Assembly: GCA_036924085.1 (NCBI GenBank)
Contig: JAVGWX010000005.1
Span: forward strand, 94,399,264 to 94,463,263
Direction: 5' to 3'
Source of the DNA: Ariolimax columbianus
Lineage: Eukaryota; Mollusca; Gastropoda; Stylommatophora; Arionidae
DNA: 64,000 nt
Below the pieces are notes generated by a model, which did not search any database, was not told the origin of the DNA, and was given only the letters and a program-made list of their open reading frames with translations. Shown one piece after another: positions 22,351-31,939 of this stretch. Every line of letters starts with the position of its first letter. Position 1 is the first letter of the stretch. The position numbers were made by a program, and so were the translations under genes.

Positions 22351-22839
22351 ACCCATTATTCCTCCTTGGCTATCGTCTCAAGCTGAGGCGATATGTCCGA
22401 TTGGTTTCTTTGCCTGTGCCATTCTGGATCATTTGATGTTTGAGATACTACAGTACAAGGTTCTGATTGTTTATGTTTAAATAGCTTAGACACATACACT
22501 GTAATAAGCTCATGTATGTAACTTTGGTAACACTGGACAACACACAAATAGCCCATGAAATAAACAAAGTAAACCCTTACTAATTTATTAGTCCTGAACA
22601 CGAAAAGGGCGATAATATGTTTCTGTTCGCTCTTGTTTTGGAGAAAAATATTGTGATGTTTACACGATTCCGTCCGCATTGAGTGTCAAATGTAACCATT
22701 TTGGGAAGATGTATTTGTATCCCCATATCGTATTAATAGTATAGAATAACTTTTGCTGCATTTGCAGGATAGTTTCGTTTGAAAGCCAGAAGAGTCACCA
22801 TTCCTATAGCGAAAACGACATATGACCTTTATTTCGGAT

Positions 22840-23335
22840 GCAAGATTGGAGACTAGTACATGACTTGGACCCCACTCAAATGTTGTACGTGTGGAAGAAA
22901 TCTGACCATTTGGCAGACAGTCGAAAAAAGGGGCATTGTCTTTTGATGTTCTGATGGTGTATAGAGAGCCCATCAATTACGCAAATGACTGCTATTTCTG
23001 CATGGTTCTACCCGTTTCTACAGACATCATCAGGAAAAAAAAAAAATGGACAGCAGCGCATCCGAGTATACAATCTGCTCTTCGACCACAACCGCACGGT
23101 GGAGGACTTCCTGATGAATTTTTCATTGATTCAGATGATGACGATCGAGACGAACGAACGTCCAGTTATCCGCAGCGTTCGGCGTGAATTGATGATCGAT
23201 ACCTCTGCCACAGTGCGCCATCTGCGCCACGCATTCTCACCTTAGAAGAACTGAACGAACTATCTCGCGATCTAGAGCTGGCATAACCCAAAGTGGGATT
23301 ACTTGAATCGTGACCACAATGACAGGTGGAACGGA
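22840..23335 (+). pseudogene. Decayed copy of an uncharacterised invertebrate element with CYFC motif
   Basis: Plus-strand frames give in order CTCGRNLTIWQTVEKRGI, then FDVLMVYREPINYANDCYFC, a basic gap, HPSIQSALRPQPHGGGLPDE, and after a frame change LTLEELNELSRDLEL followed by PKVGLLES. This order (cysteine pair, VWRE-like, DCYFC, YP..SA.RP.PH, then a TQEELNDLVRDLNL-like block) is one I associate with uncharacterised, multi-copy invertebrate proteins often sitting in repeats. Frameshifts and stops make this copy dead. The match is from memory of the pattern, not from a search. Confidence 0.5.
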
Positions 23336-23339
23336 GCCA

Positions 23340-24955
23340 GTGGATGTTATTTATATAGATTAGCAAAGGCATTTGATAGAGTACCTCAGCAAAGATTGCT
23401 TAGGAAGTTAAAATCACTTGGAATAGTCGGCGAAGTTGCCAAATGGATTGAAAATTGGTTAATGTGGCTTAGCCAGAGAAAGTTAGCCAGAGAGTGGGCA
23501 TAAATAAGCAGTTCAATGAGTGGTGGGGGGTAAAAATTGGAGTTCCACAGGGCTTGGTTTTGGAACCAATTTTGTTCTTGATATATATAAACGACCCGAA
23601 TGGTCCGCTGGTGGCTTTGTGTAGGACAAGGACAAGGATAGCACCCCTGCCCCACAGAGAGCATGTCGTAAGAGAACTGTGTCTCATGCCATACCAATAG
23701 CAGTGGTTAGTGGTTTGTTTATAGCAGCTTAGATGTACCTAACAGGCTGCGGGTATACTTTAGTGTTTGAGTCTATTAAGATGGATTCCCACATCGGTTA
23801 ACCACCCTCCTCGGCACTTGTCCCAACTCGGCGGAATAATAAGCTTCTCGAGCCTAGCCCACTAAGCAGGAAATCCTCCTCCCGGCTACATCTAGCTCAT
23901 ACCAGATCTGGGACCTGCACAGGGGCATCTGCCTCTGTAAAAGTACAGGTCGACTAAGTGGGACCTGCACAGGCGCATCTGCCTCTGTAGAAGTACAGGT
24001 CGACTAAGTGGGACCAGCACAGCCGCATCTGCCTCTGTAGAAGTACAGGTCGACTAAGAACTAAGAAATATATTTAATCGATTTGGACATTGATATTGGA
24101 TCCAAAACTGTGGAGAGGTGTCTCATTTAAAGAAGAGGTGGATATATTGAGGTTGAATTTAAATAAAAATTCGGGATTGGTCTGAGAGCTGGCAATTGAA
24201 GTTTAATGTAGATAATTTTACAGTAATCCACATGGGTAGATCCAAAATGGAACATAATTACAGAACGGTAGAGAACAATATTAGAAAAACAGAAAAGGAC
24301 AAAAAACCTACGGGCTATACTAGATCATTCAGGTAAGGTGAGTGAGCAAGTCCAGGAAGAAGTGAAAAAGGCAAATGCAATATTAGGTATAAAAAGAAAT
24401 ATTAAACATAGTAACATGGAAGTGATAGTCAAACTGTATAAAGCATTAATTAGACATAGATTGGAGTTATGTGTACAGGTGTGGAGTCCTGTCGTAGAGG
24501 AGATATAAACATGCTCGAAAGGATACAAAGTAGAGCGAAAAAAACTGATAGTGAGATTCCGGAATTATAATTATGAGCAAAAACTAAGAAAAACCAGCAT
24601 AGAGTGTCTAGAAAAGAGAAGAATTCTACGTGATTTAATACAGGTTTATAAGATAATCAACAGAAAGGATAAATTAGACTAGAACAAGTTTTGCAAAGTA
24701 CAACTGGCTACAAGAACAAGAAGGCACAGCTTCAAATTGTTTAAAGACAGGTCTAGACTAAATATTAGGAAATATTTTCTTAGAAAGTGGCGAATGCTTG
24801 GAATGCATTGCCACATGATGTGGTGGAGTAAGTGTCAGATAATACATGCAAAAATCGATTAGATGCTCACAGCTATTTCAGTATCAGTGGAGATATAATA
24901 AACTGGTTGCATATAGACTCTGTAGAGTCTTCTAACCCAGTATAATGAAGTTCAG
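23340..24955 (+). pseudogene. CR1-like LINE, broken, with an embedded family X copy
   Basis: The plus strand begins in the RT domain (YRLAKAFDRVPQQRLLRKLK, WIENWL, then GVPQGLVLEPILFLIYIND). It is interrupted at about 23620-24055 by family X. RT-downstream blocks follow (KFNVDNFTVIHMGRSK-like, then RLELCVQVWSP, LERIQSRAKK) and the 3' tail GAGTCTTCTAACCCAGTATA. It is truncated 5' of the RT palm and full of stops. Same family as 50275-52545. Confidence 0.8.
23620..24055 (+). repeat. Dispersed repeat, family X, with a 48/49-bp triplication
   Basis: Landmarks: AGCACCCCTGCCCCACAGAG, AGCATGTCGTAAGAG, TGGTTTGTTTATAGCAGC, GAGTCTATTAAGATGGATTC, CCACTAAGCAGGAAATCCTC. At about 23909-24057 the block GGGACCTGCACAGG, CATCTGCCTCTGTA, AAGTACAGGTCGACTAAG is repeated three times. 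The same order recurs at 46620-47255. Confidence 0.7.
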
Positions 24956-25004
24956 TTGTTGTCACGCCCAACTAGCAACTTTAAAAACCCTATGCTTTGT
25001 CCAT

Positions 25005-25325
25005 ATATTTGTATAGACAATATTACTCTCTATATTTGTATAGACAATATTACTCTCTATATTTATATTGACAATATTACACTCTATATTTGTATAGACA
25101 ATATTACTCTCTATATTTATATAGACAATATTACTCTATATATTTGTATAGACAATATTACTCTCTATATTTATATAGACAATATTACTCTCTATATTTA
25201 TATAGACAATATTACTCTCTATATTTGTATAGACAATATTACTCTCTATATTTGTATAGACAATATTACTTTCTATATTTATATAGACAATATTACTCTC
25301 TATATTTGTAAAGACAATATTACTA
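25005..25325. repeat. Minisatellite, 27-bp unit, twelve copies
   Basis: The unit is ACTCTCTATATTTGTATAGA followed by CAATATT, AT-rich. The period of nine codons creates the 185-codon and 73-codon frames here; these are artefacts. Confidence 0.96.
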
Positions 25326-25524
25326 CATTTTTTATCATCAAGATTAAATCACATATTGCTTTAATGCGTTTAATGGTAAGCACATTTGAACAAATTCAGA
25401 GTGAAGATTATATGTGGCATATTGGGAAAATGTTGTTAGGCTCCCATTTTCTTGACCAACGGCACAGTAGTATTTGTGAAAGACAATTAATTAACATTCG
25501 AGTGGAAGTTTGAATTAAATTGGG

Positions 25525-25915
25525 ATCAAGATGCTGAGTGGTGCATGAGCTGCAGCGGTCAGCGACCCAAAGCTGACTGCTAGCGTCAAGGTCAGCGAAC
25601 TAGAGCTGCCAAGACCGTTATAGACCTCCACGCGGTGATCCTGGACAAGTCTGCAACAGAGCAGGCTGGCCAAGCAGAAGGGATCGAAGAAAGAATGCTA
25701 ACCCGGTACCTAAAAATGTATGTTGAAGCAGGATGTGTTAGACCGAAATATGCAAAAATCGCAGTCAACCTGTAAACTATGACACTACGCATTCCGTTAT
25801 CCGGACTACATCATGGTACTTGTAAAGCCCTTTTCAGGGATTGGTAGTGAGAGTTTAAAGGTTAAAGGTTAAAGCGAGTTTGAGAACGAACGACAAACAA
25901 GAAGAAAAAGAACGC
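25525..25915. repeat. Dispersed repeat, family Y
   Basis: The block GATGCTGAGTGGTGCATGAG, CTGCAGCGGTCAGCGACCC, AAAGCTGACT and AGAGCTGCCAAGACC recurs at 60808-60900. The right ends also agree (GAGAAC, then ACAA, then AAGAAGAAA). The copy at 60808-60935 is shorter, as if internally deleted. No promoter or coding motif was recognised. Confidence 0.6.
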
Positions 25916-26336
25916 AATTAAGGAACGTGATAGAAGCACAGATTTCTTATTTGTCGTACACTTTCTGACATCAACTTGAATATATCTGAGGATATCAGTG
26001 GTCAGTCTGAAGTTTTTAGTATCTCTACTGAGAGTGTCCTGCTTCTTAGTACACTTTCAATCATTAAATATACATACAGACCAATAGTGGTCAGTCGCAG
26101 TTATTCTATACATACAGACCAGTAGTGGTCAGTCTGCAGTAATTCTATCTCCATAGAGCAGTCATGTGCAACCTTTTTCACACTTTTCGCCACACACACA
26201 AAAAATTATCAAGCCGAGGGCCGCACCAAAGAGCTCAATAGCACCGAATACAAATATGCATCACAGTTATTAACTTTATTAAGATTTAGTTTTAATAATA
26301 ATAAATCAATGTATGTATGTATGATTTATACAAGTT

Positions 26337-26349
26337 AAATGCACAAAAT
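26337..26349. repeat. 13-bp target-site duplication of SINE (left)
   Basis: AAATGCACAAAAT here is repeated at 26622-26634 after the poly-A tail. Confidence 0.85.
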
Positions 26350-26586
26350 GAGGGGACGGCGTGGCCTAGTGGATAAGTGGCACGGCTCACAATCCGAAGG
26401 TGCTGGGTTCGATCCCCATCACAGCACCTGCCGTTACCCCGGGGAAGCAAACCCTTAGAAAATGCAGGAGGAAGCAGACCCTTACATAAAATGCATGCTG
26501 AAGTCGGATGCATTGGGCCGACAGGCGCAAAATAAAAACTACAGTGCAACGCACACCGCCTTGGGGATTAGAGCAATAAGGCGAAC

Positions 26587-26621
<35 letters not shown>
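26350..26621 (+). mobile_element. tRNA-derived SINE with poly-A tail
   Basis: The body starts GAGGGGACGGCGTGGCCTAG. It has RNA polymerase III-like boxes: A box within GTGGCCTAGTGG and B box GGTTCGATCCC about 45 bp later. A tRNA-unrelated region contains CTTACATAAAATGCATGCTG, GGATGCATTGGGCCGACAGG, then GGCGAACGC and about 35 A residues. A 13-bp direct repeat flanks it. A nearly identical copy in the opposite orientation lies at 42244-42505. Confidence 0.92.
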
Positions 26622-26630
<9 letters not shown>

Positions 26631-26634
26631 AAAT

Positions 26635-27344
26635 AAAAAGTTCAATCGTTTTTAGTAAGATATTTGACTCTGAATGACACTTTCAATTTTTGTTAGTTTG
26701 AGTGTGGTGTTGTAAAACAGCTGCCCTCATTAGATTTTCTAAATGTTCGTCAGTCAAATAGTTTTGATGTTTTCATCTGATGCTGGACATTGCAGATGAT
26801 CTAGCTTCACATACGTAAGTGCTTCTGAAGATTTATATCTGCTTCTTGATCTCATCTTTGTTTTTAAATTCAGCAAATAAAGCATTGGCACTTTCTTGGA
26901 AACAAAGTAAATACTCGTGCGGCTCATGTCTTCTGCAACACGTTGTGTATTAATGTACTATAAAGTTATTATTTTTTAAATTATCATTTTGATATTTGGC
27001 ACTAGCTGTAATACAATATAACGCTAAATGTTATTTTGTTGATGCCAGCTCACAAGTAGACAATTGGCATTTGTTTTTTTCACACAAATTACAAATATTG
27101 TTCAAGCTTTGGCGGGCCATTTTAATTCAGCTATCGGGCGCAGCATTGTAGTAGAGTTAATTTTTCTGCGCGCTCTTTCAATAATCAGCATGGCTATAGC
27201 TAATGAGCTAATGAAAGCTGATGCCATCATGAGGTTAGTGGTATCTCAATGAAGCTTGTCCAGGATTCGTAACCGTGATGTGTTTTATGTTGTCCTTGTA
27301 TGTTGGACACCTGCTTAAAGCAGACGTTCATCAATTCGTCGAAG
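26635..27344. other. Intergenic, possible remnant of a hAT-like transposon
   Basis: No gene is seen. GAGGGCCGCACC upstream of the SINE (near 26217) and GGCGGGCCATTTTAATTCAG (27111-27130) are reminiscent of hAT-type elements, but no inverted termini could be confirmed. Confidence 0.3.
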
Positions 27345-28135
27345 GGCAGGCCGAAACGGGGGAGGAGGCATATTCATAAGACACAAAAGTGGAAATATAA
27401 CAGATGAGGCCCTCCCAACAGGAAAGTTGTCCACAAACCTCAGAGCAGAATCGATGGCCCTCCTCCTAGCACTGAGAATGCTTCAAACAGAAAGGCAACC
27501 TCCAACAAAAATAGCTGTATTCACGGACTGCAGAGTACTATTAGAGACACTACAAAAACAAACAACGAACCACTGTTATCGGAGATCAGAGCAGAACTGG
27601 GAAAACTCCAGAGATCCTCAACAATAGCGCTCCAGTGGCTACCCTCCCATTGCGGAATCACGGAAAACGAGAAAGCTGATGCTATGGCAAAAGATGGCAG
27701 CAAAAAGGCACAATTTAATCATCAAGTACCATACAGAGAAATCAAGAACATCATCAGAAATCAGTATATACACCAATGGAGAGAAGACAGAAACATAAGC
27801 AATACACCAGCCCCAATTCACCAACTCAAAATAAATCAACAAACCACCTTATTTCGCCTGAGAACTGGACACTGCAGACTACTAGAACATCTATACCGAC
27901 TGAAGATCTCACACAGACGAGTGCCCATGTGGAACAGGATGCCAGAACCCTGAGCATATTCTACAGGAATGCCCAATCTATTGGGAAATGAGATGCCAGA
28001 CCTGGCCAGAGGGTGCGGAGCTGAACAAAAGCTGTGGGGCAGCCGCTCCGACCTGGTGAAGACTACAGACTTCATCATGGCGACTGGCCTGCAGATATAG
28101 CATGACCAAAAGATCCTGAACACAAAGAAGAAGTA
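27345..28135 (+). pseudogene. LINE family B (RNase H-bearing), 5'-truncated
   Basis: The plus strand encodes an RNase H domain: GGGGIFIRHKSGNI, LRAESMALLLALRML (catalytic Glu region), IAVFTDCRVLLETL (catalytic Asp region), then LQWLPSHCGITENEKADAMA after a frame change. It continues LFRLRTGHCRLLEHLYRL and a C-terminal Cys-His block (CPCGTGCQNPEHILQECP-like, after frame change). The 3' end reads ATGGCGACTGGCCTGCAGAT and finishes CACAAAGAAGAAG. Possible 7-bp flanking repeats GTCGAAG occur at 27338-27344 and 28136-28142. Confidence 0.75.
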
Positions 28136-28284
28136 GTCGAAGCGTACGGTATGTTTGAGATGGACGACAACATGCGGGGGAATAGAGCTCCAGAAAGTAT
28201 AGCTAGCTGGTCAACCAAGTGGTACCCGGGAACACAGAATAGGATCACTGCAACTTTCAAAGTATGGTATAAAACGCGACTAAA

Positions 28285-28690
28285 AGAGGATTGTACATGG
28301 AACTGCCAACTTCATCATGAAAAATGAATGCTGTACAGAAACAATCACTGCGACAACACTAGAAGTCAACGGAAGTGTATTGCTGTTGTTCGAAACTACT
28401 TGTGCTGAGCTGGGTTAGCTATTGACGACATTTCTTTTGTAGAGGTTACAGTGGCTCTCCTTACATTCCGAGACATGCTTGGGAGAGTGGACTTATGTCC
28501 TCCTGATTGTAGTGCAATGCAAGCCTCCTTAGTAAGCTCACTGCCATAGGGATTGCAATGCTCACCCCCACCTCATTTACCAGACTGATGAGACACAATC
28601 TGAAGCACGAACGAGGAGGTGAGGTGAGAGGTCTTGATCAGTATGTTTCATCTGACCTTGATTACTATTCGCTGTCCAGAAAGTCCATTG
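28285..28690. repeat. Dispersed repeats (GCATGGGG-family relic and 15922-type repeat)
   Basis: 28285-28330 (GGATTGTACATGGAACTGCC, AACTTCATCATG) is a diverged copy of the repeat at 590-910. 28490-28690 matches 15922-16165 (GATTGTAGTGCAATGCAAG and a later GGTCTTGATCAGTATGTTTC). No coding signal. Confidence 0.5.
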
Positions 28691-28889
28691 ATGTAGGCTT
28701 TATGTAAGGGAGCGAGGCTGAAGTGGTCGCTCTAATCTTTTTTTCCCACTGACCGATAAGAAAGTCAATTAGTAAGTTCAGTTCAGGTGCCATCTCCGCA
28801 TCGAAGGTTGACTACAATGGATCTCCAGTGTACTCTATCGCTTGCCGTAATGGTGCAATCTGATAGGCTTCTATTCAATCTCCCGATGT

Positions 28890-29345
28890 TATCCCTCACT
28901 TAGAACGTCTGTCTCTTGAACGACTGTCTTCCACCCTGCCCTCCAGTATGGTCTTCAATAAGGAGGTATGTCTTATTATATGACCAAAATAACGTAACTG
29001 TCTAACTCTGATTTGGTCATTAATTCTCTTTTCACCCCCAACTTTTCCAATACGTCCAAATTTGTTTCTTTTATTTCCAAGAAATGCGAACCAATCTTCT
29101 ATATTCCCACATTTGTTTTCTTCTCTTTCCAAGAAATGCGAACCAATCTTCTATATTCCCCCATTTCAAAAGCTTCAATACTCATTTCCAACTTGTTATT
29201 CATTGTCCATGTTTCTGCGCCATAAAGTAGTGACAAATATACATAATACCTGACAATTCTCATTTCAAATTCTGAAATAGTAAGGTAGGAAGTGTTAATA
29301 AATCTAAAACACTGCAAGTTATCTTCTAAACAACCGTTGCACAAA
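28890..29345 (-). pseudogene. LINE C-terminal fragment, frameshifted, with an internal duplication
   Basis: On the minus strand, SLLYGAETWTMNNKLEMSIE, FEMGEYRRLVRISWKEKKTN, then IRVRQLRYFGHIIRHTSLLK and a GRVEDSR block occur in the usual order of a LINE C-terminal region. A segment of about 47 bp containing CCAAGAAATGCGAACC and AATCTTCTATATTCCC is tandemly duplicated (about 29070-29165), shifting the frame. Confidence 0.7.
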
Positions 29346-29511
29346 GCGTACTACTCACACGTGTATCCATTTCATTATAAAAACATTTCTGTGTGAAGTT
29401 CCCATAGCAGACACTCGGAGATAAAGTGTTAGGGATTTCGTTGTGCCAGTTCTCAGCTTTTATGCTGTGGTGTGATCAGGTTCCTACCTCGTTGCTTCTA
29501 CTTCTCCTTTC

Positions 29512-29626
29512 CATTTACAGCTGGGACGACTAAAGCAAGTAGATATATGGGGTCATATCTGGTACATTTACAGCTGGGACGACTAAAGCAAGTAGATATA
29601 TGGGATCATATCTGGTACATTTACAG
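29512..29626. repeat. Tandem duplication, 53-bp unit
   Basis: CATTTACAGCTGGGACGACT and the following sequence to ATATCTGGTA is repeated at 29565 and begins a third time at 29618. One mismatch (GGGG versus GGGA). Confidence 0.95.
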
Positions 29627-30390
29627 TGAGAAGTAAACACTCGGCAACGCACATAAAACATTATGAGTATCTTATCAGCAACGATAATGTGTTATTTTAT
29701 CACATAGCATGGCCGTAGTGCTTTCACCCTTTGACCCAATGCCAGATGTTGGTATATTTACGCGTATTATTTAGATGCTGAGTGATGAAAGATAGATCCA
29801 TTTCTCTCTTAGACCTGTGTCGGTTTTGTGGATTTTGGCGAGACAGTTGGAACTTTGATGAATATGGATAATCTTAACTCTAGGCGTGCTATGGTCTGTC
29901 TACATAAGCATATGAAGATTGGATTCCGCGGACTATTCGGATGAAGCCATTTCCTTTTTCAACGGACAGCAAGACGACTCCCAGCAACGCAGCGTGGAAC
30001 ACACAGAAGAGTGCCGAACATTAGAACAACATAGTTGTGTACTGCACCCTGTCATATCTCTAGCCGTCTTAACAACGTCTTGCCGATAGACTCGGATACC
30101 TTAGGAGCACAGTGAGGTTGGCGACCAGCACAACTCTTCACCGCATAAATCGAAGTACGTTGCAAGTCCCCGCCTCAGACATACCACATAAATAAACGAT
30201 CACATATTACTGCTCAAATCTGATGCTGCCGCCTTCTCGCTAACTATTGGCAACTATTATTATAATCTCAACTTAAAGTGCTTTCACCTCACTTTCATTA
30301 CTTTAGTTGTCGAACTACTGATACAGTTATATATCTAAACAGACTGTTCGCAGTCATACTGTTCTTCCTTTGTAGCACAGGGTTAAATGT
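29627..30390. other. Intergenic, nothing recognised
   Basis: No open frame with recognisable motifs, RNA gene or repeat was identified. Confidence 0.4.
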
Positions 30391-30668
30391 GGAGATAGTG
30401 TGAGAGTAAGGACGACAAAATAGTGTGAGAATAGGGACGACAAAATAGTGTGAGAATAAGGATGACAAAATAGTGTGAGAATAAGGATGACAAAATAGTG
30501 TGAGAATAAGGATGACAAAATAGTGTGAGAATAAGGATGACAAAATGGTGTGAGAATAAGGACGACAAAAAAGTGTGAGAATAAGGATGAGAAAATAGTG
30601 TGAGAATAAGGATGACAAAATAGTGTGAGAATAAGGATGAGAAAATAGTGTGAGAGTAAGGATAACAA
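30391..30668. repeat. Minisatellite, 25-bp unit, eleven copies
   Basis: The unit is TAGTGTGAGAATAAGGATG followed by ACAAAA. All three minus-strand frames stay open through it (25 codons per three units), giving false proteins of up to 174 codons. Confidence 0.96.
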
Positions 30669-30924
30669 AACATCTTGGGGAATCGTCTGACAATACCTCA
30701 AGTTGGTTGCGGAGCTCTTCTTTCTCCACCTCTGGGCTTTTATTCTCAGAAGGCTTACCATAGGTGGAACACAATTTGAGATTCTAGCCCACACATAAGA
30801 ACCCGATTTGAGACCACTGACAAACCGCATAACTTGGTTTGAGACCCCTGTCCACATACAAAGCATGGTCGGAGACACAGCGCCTGCGTATAGACTTCAT
30901 TCCCACGGTTTTAGATCCCTGCCT

Positions 30925-31440
30925 TCAGACAGAGTAGGGTTTTAGAACAATGATTTTAGATCCCTGCCTACAGACAGAGTAAGGTTTAGACCCCCGGTTT
31001 TAGATCCCTGCCTACAGACAGAGTAGGGTTTAGACCCCCCTACCTACAGACGGAGTAGGGTTTAGACCACATGTTTTAGATCCCTGCCTACAGACAGAGT
31101 AGGGTTTAGACCCCCTACCTACAGACAGAGTAGGGTTAAGACCCCCGGTTTTAGATCCCTGCCTACAGACAGAGTAGGGTTTAGACCCCCCTACCTACAG
31201 ACAGAGTAGGGTTTAGACCACCAGTTTTAGATCCCTGCCTACAGACAGTAGGGTTTAGACCACCGGCTTTAGATCCCTGCCTACAGACAGAGAAGAGTTT
31301 AGACCACCTGCTTTAGATCCCTGCCTAGATACAGAGTAGGGTTTAGACCACCGGCTTTAGATCCCTGCCTACAGACAGAGTAGGGTTTAGACCACCGGCT
31401 TTAGATCCCTGCCTACAGACAGAGTAGGGTTTTAGAATAA
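30925..31440. repeat. Minisatellite, about 44-bp unit with shortened variants
   Basis: Eleven to thirteen units contain CTACAGACAGAGTAGGGTTT, AGACCACCGG and TTTTAGATCCCTGC. Shorter units lack the TTTTAGATCCCTGC block (near 31035 and 31110). It ends about 450 bp before the ALDH4A1 start codon. Confidence 0.95.
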
Positions 31441-31889
31441 TGTCACAAACACTGACGCAGATCCTAGTTTACACATCTACACAACAGTCCACATGATCTA
31501 TGCGCCGAGCCTGGTTTGAGATTCCAGCCCACACGTGGAGTCCGATTTGATATCCATGGATTCTGCAAGGCATCCAAAAAGAGTCAATAATAAAGGAGGC
31601 CACGACAGAGTGTTGTCTCAAACTATTTGAAGATCACTGATGTAGATAGACACTCCAGTCACAATTTATGTGTACGTCGCCATTAGAAATCAACACTTTT
31701 AATAAGTAAGTTTTGTTAGATTCTAAAAGTGCACATTGGCCATGCCCTGAATATTATTGCACGCTTCATCATTCATGATTGTTGAACGTGCCCACACATA
31801 AGATGGTGACTGCCACAGCTTATTAAATGCTGTAGCCCACAACCAGTAGTCAGATTGTAGTTGATTCCCGGCGACGGAGCAACAGGCTA
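31441..31889 (+). promoter_or_regulatory. Presumed promoter/5' UTR region of ALDH4A1 homolog
   Basis: About 450 bp lie between the 44-bp array and the initiator ATG. No TATA box or other convincing core promoter element was found. The last 30 bp before the ATG are moderately GC-rich. The transcription start is unknown. Confidence 0.3.
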
Positions 31890-31939
31890 ATGGCGGCCGT
31901 CCTGCTGAAGCGGTTTACTGTTGTCTCGAGGAGGAACAG
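31890..31939 (+). CDS. ALDH4A1: ALDH4A1 exon 1 (targeting leader)
   Basis: ATG followed by 15 codons plus 2 nt, donor GTAATT. It encodes MAAVLLKRFTVVSRRN, rich in Arg/Lys and hydrophobic residues with no acids, typical of a mitochondrial presequence. The start has G at +4 but C at -3. The split codon (AG then C) joins exon 2 in frame as Ser, which supports this exon although it is short. Confidence 0.8.

Noticed and set aside
26352..26425. Functional tRNA gene
   Set aside because: A and B boxes are present, but the cloverleaf is imperfect, and the sequence continues into a SINE body with poly-A and target duplications.
26155..27140. Complete hAT transposon containing the SINE
   Set aside because: GGGCCGC-type motifs suggest one, but no matching termini or 8-bp target duplication could be seen.
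27338..28142. Target-site duplication GTCGAAG of LINE family B
   Set aside because: Only 7 bp, with poorly defined element borders; kept as a possibility in the feature note, not claimed.
30298..30878. Hydrophobic minus-strand ORFs of 158-174 codons
   Set aside because: Readings of the 25-bp minisatellite in different frames.
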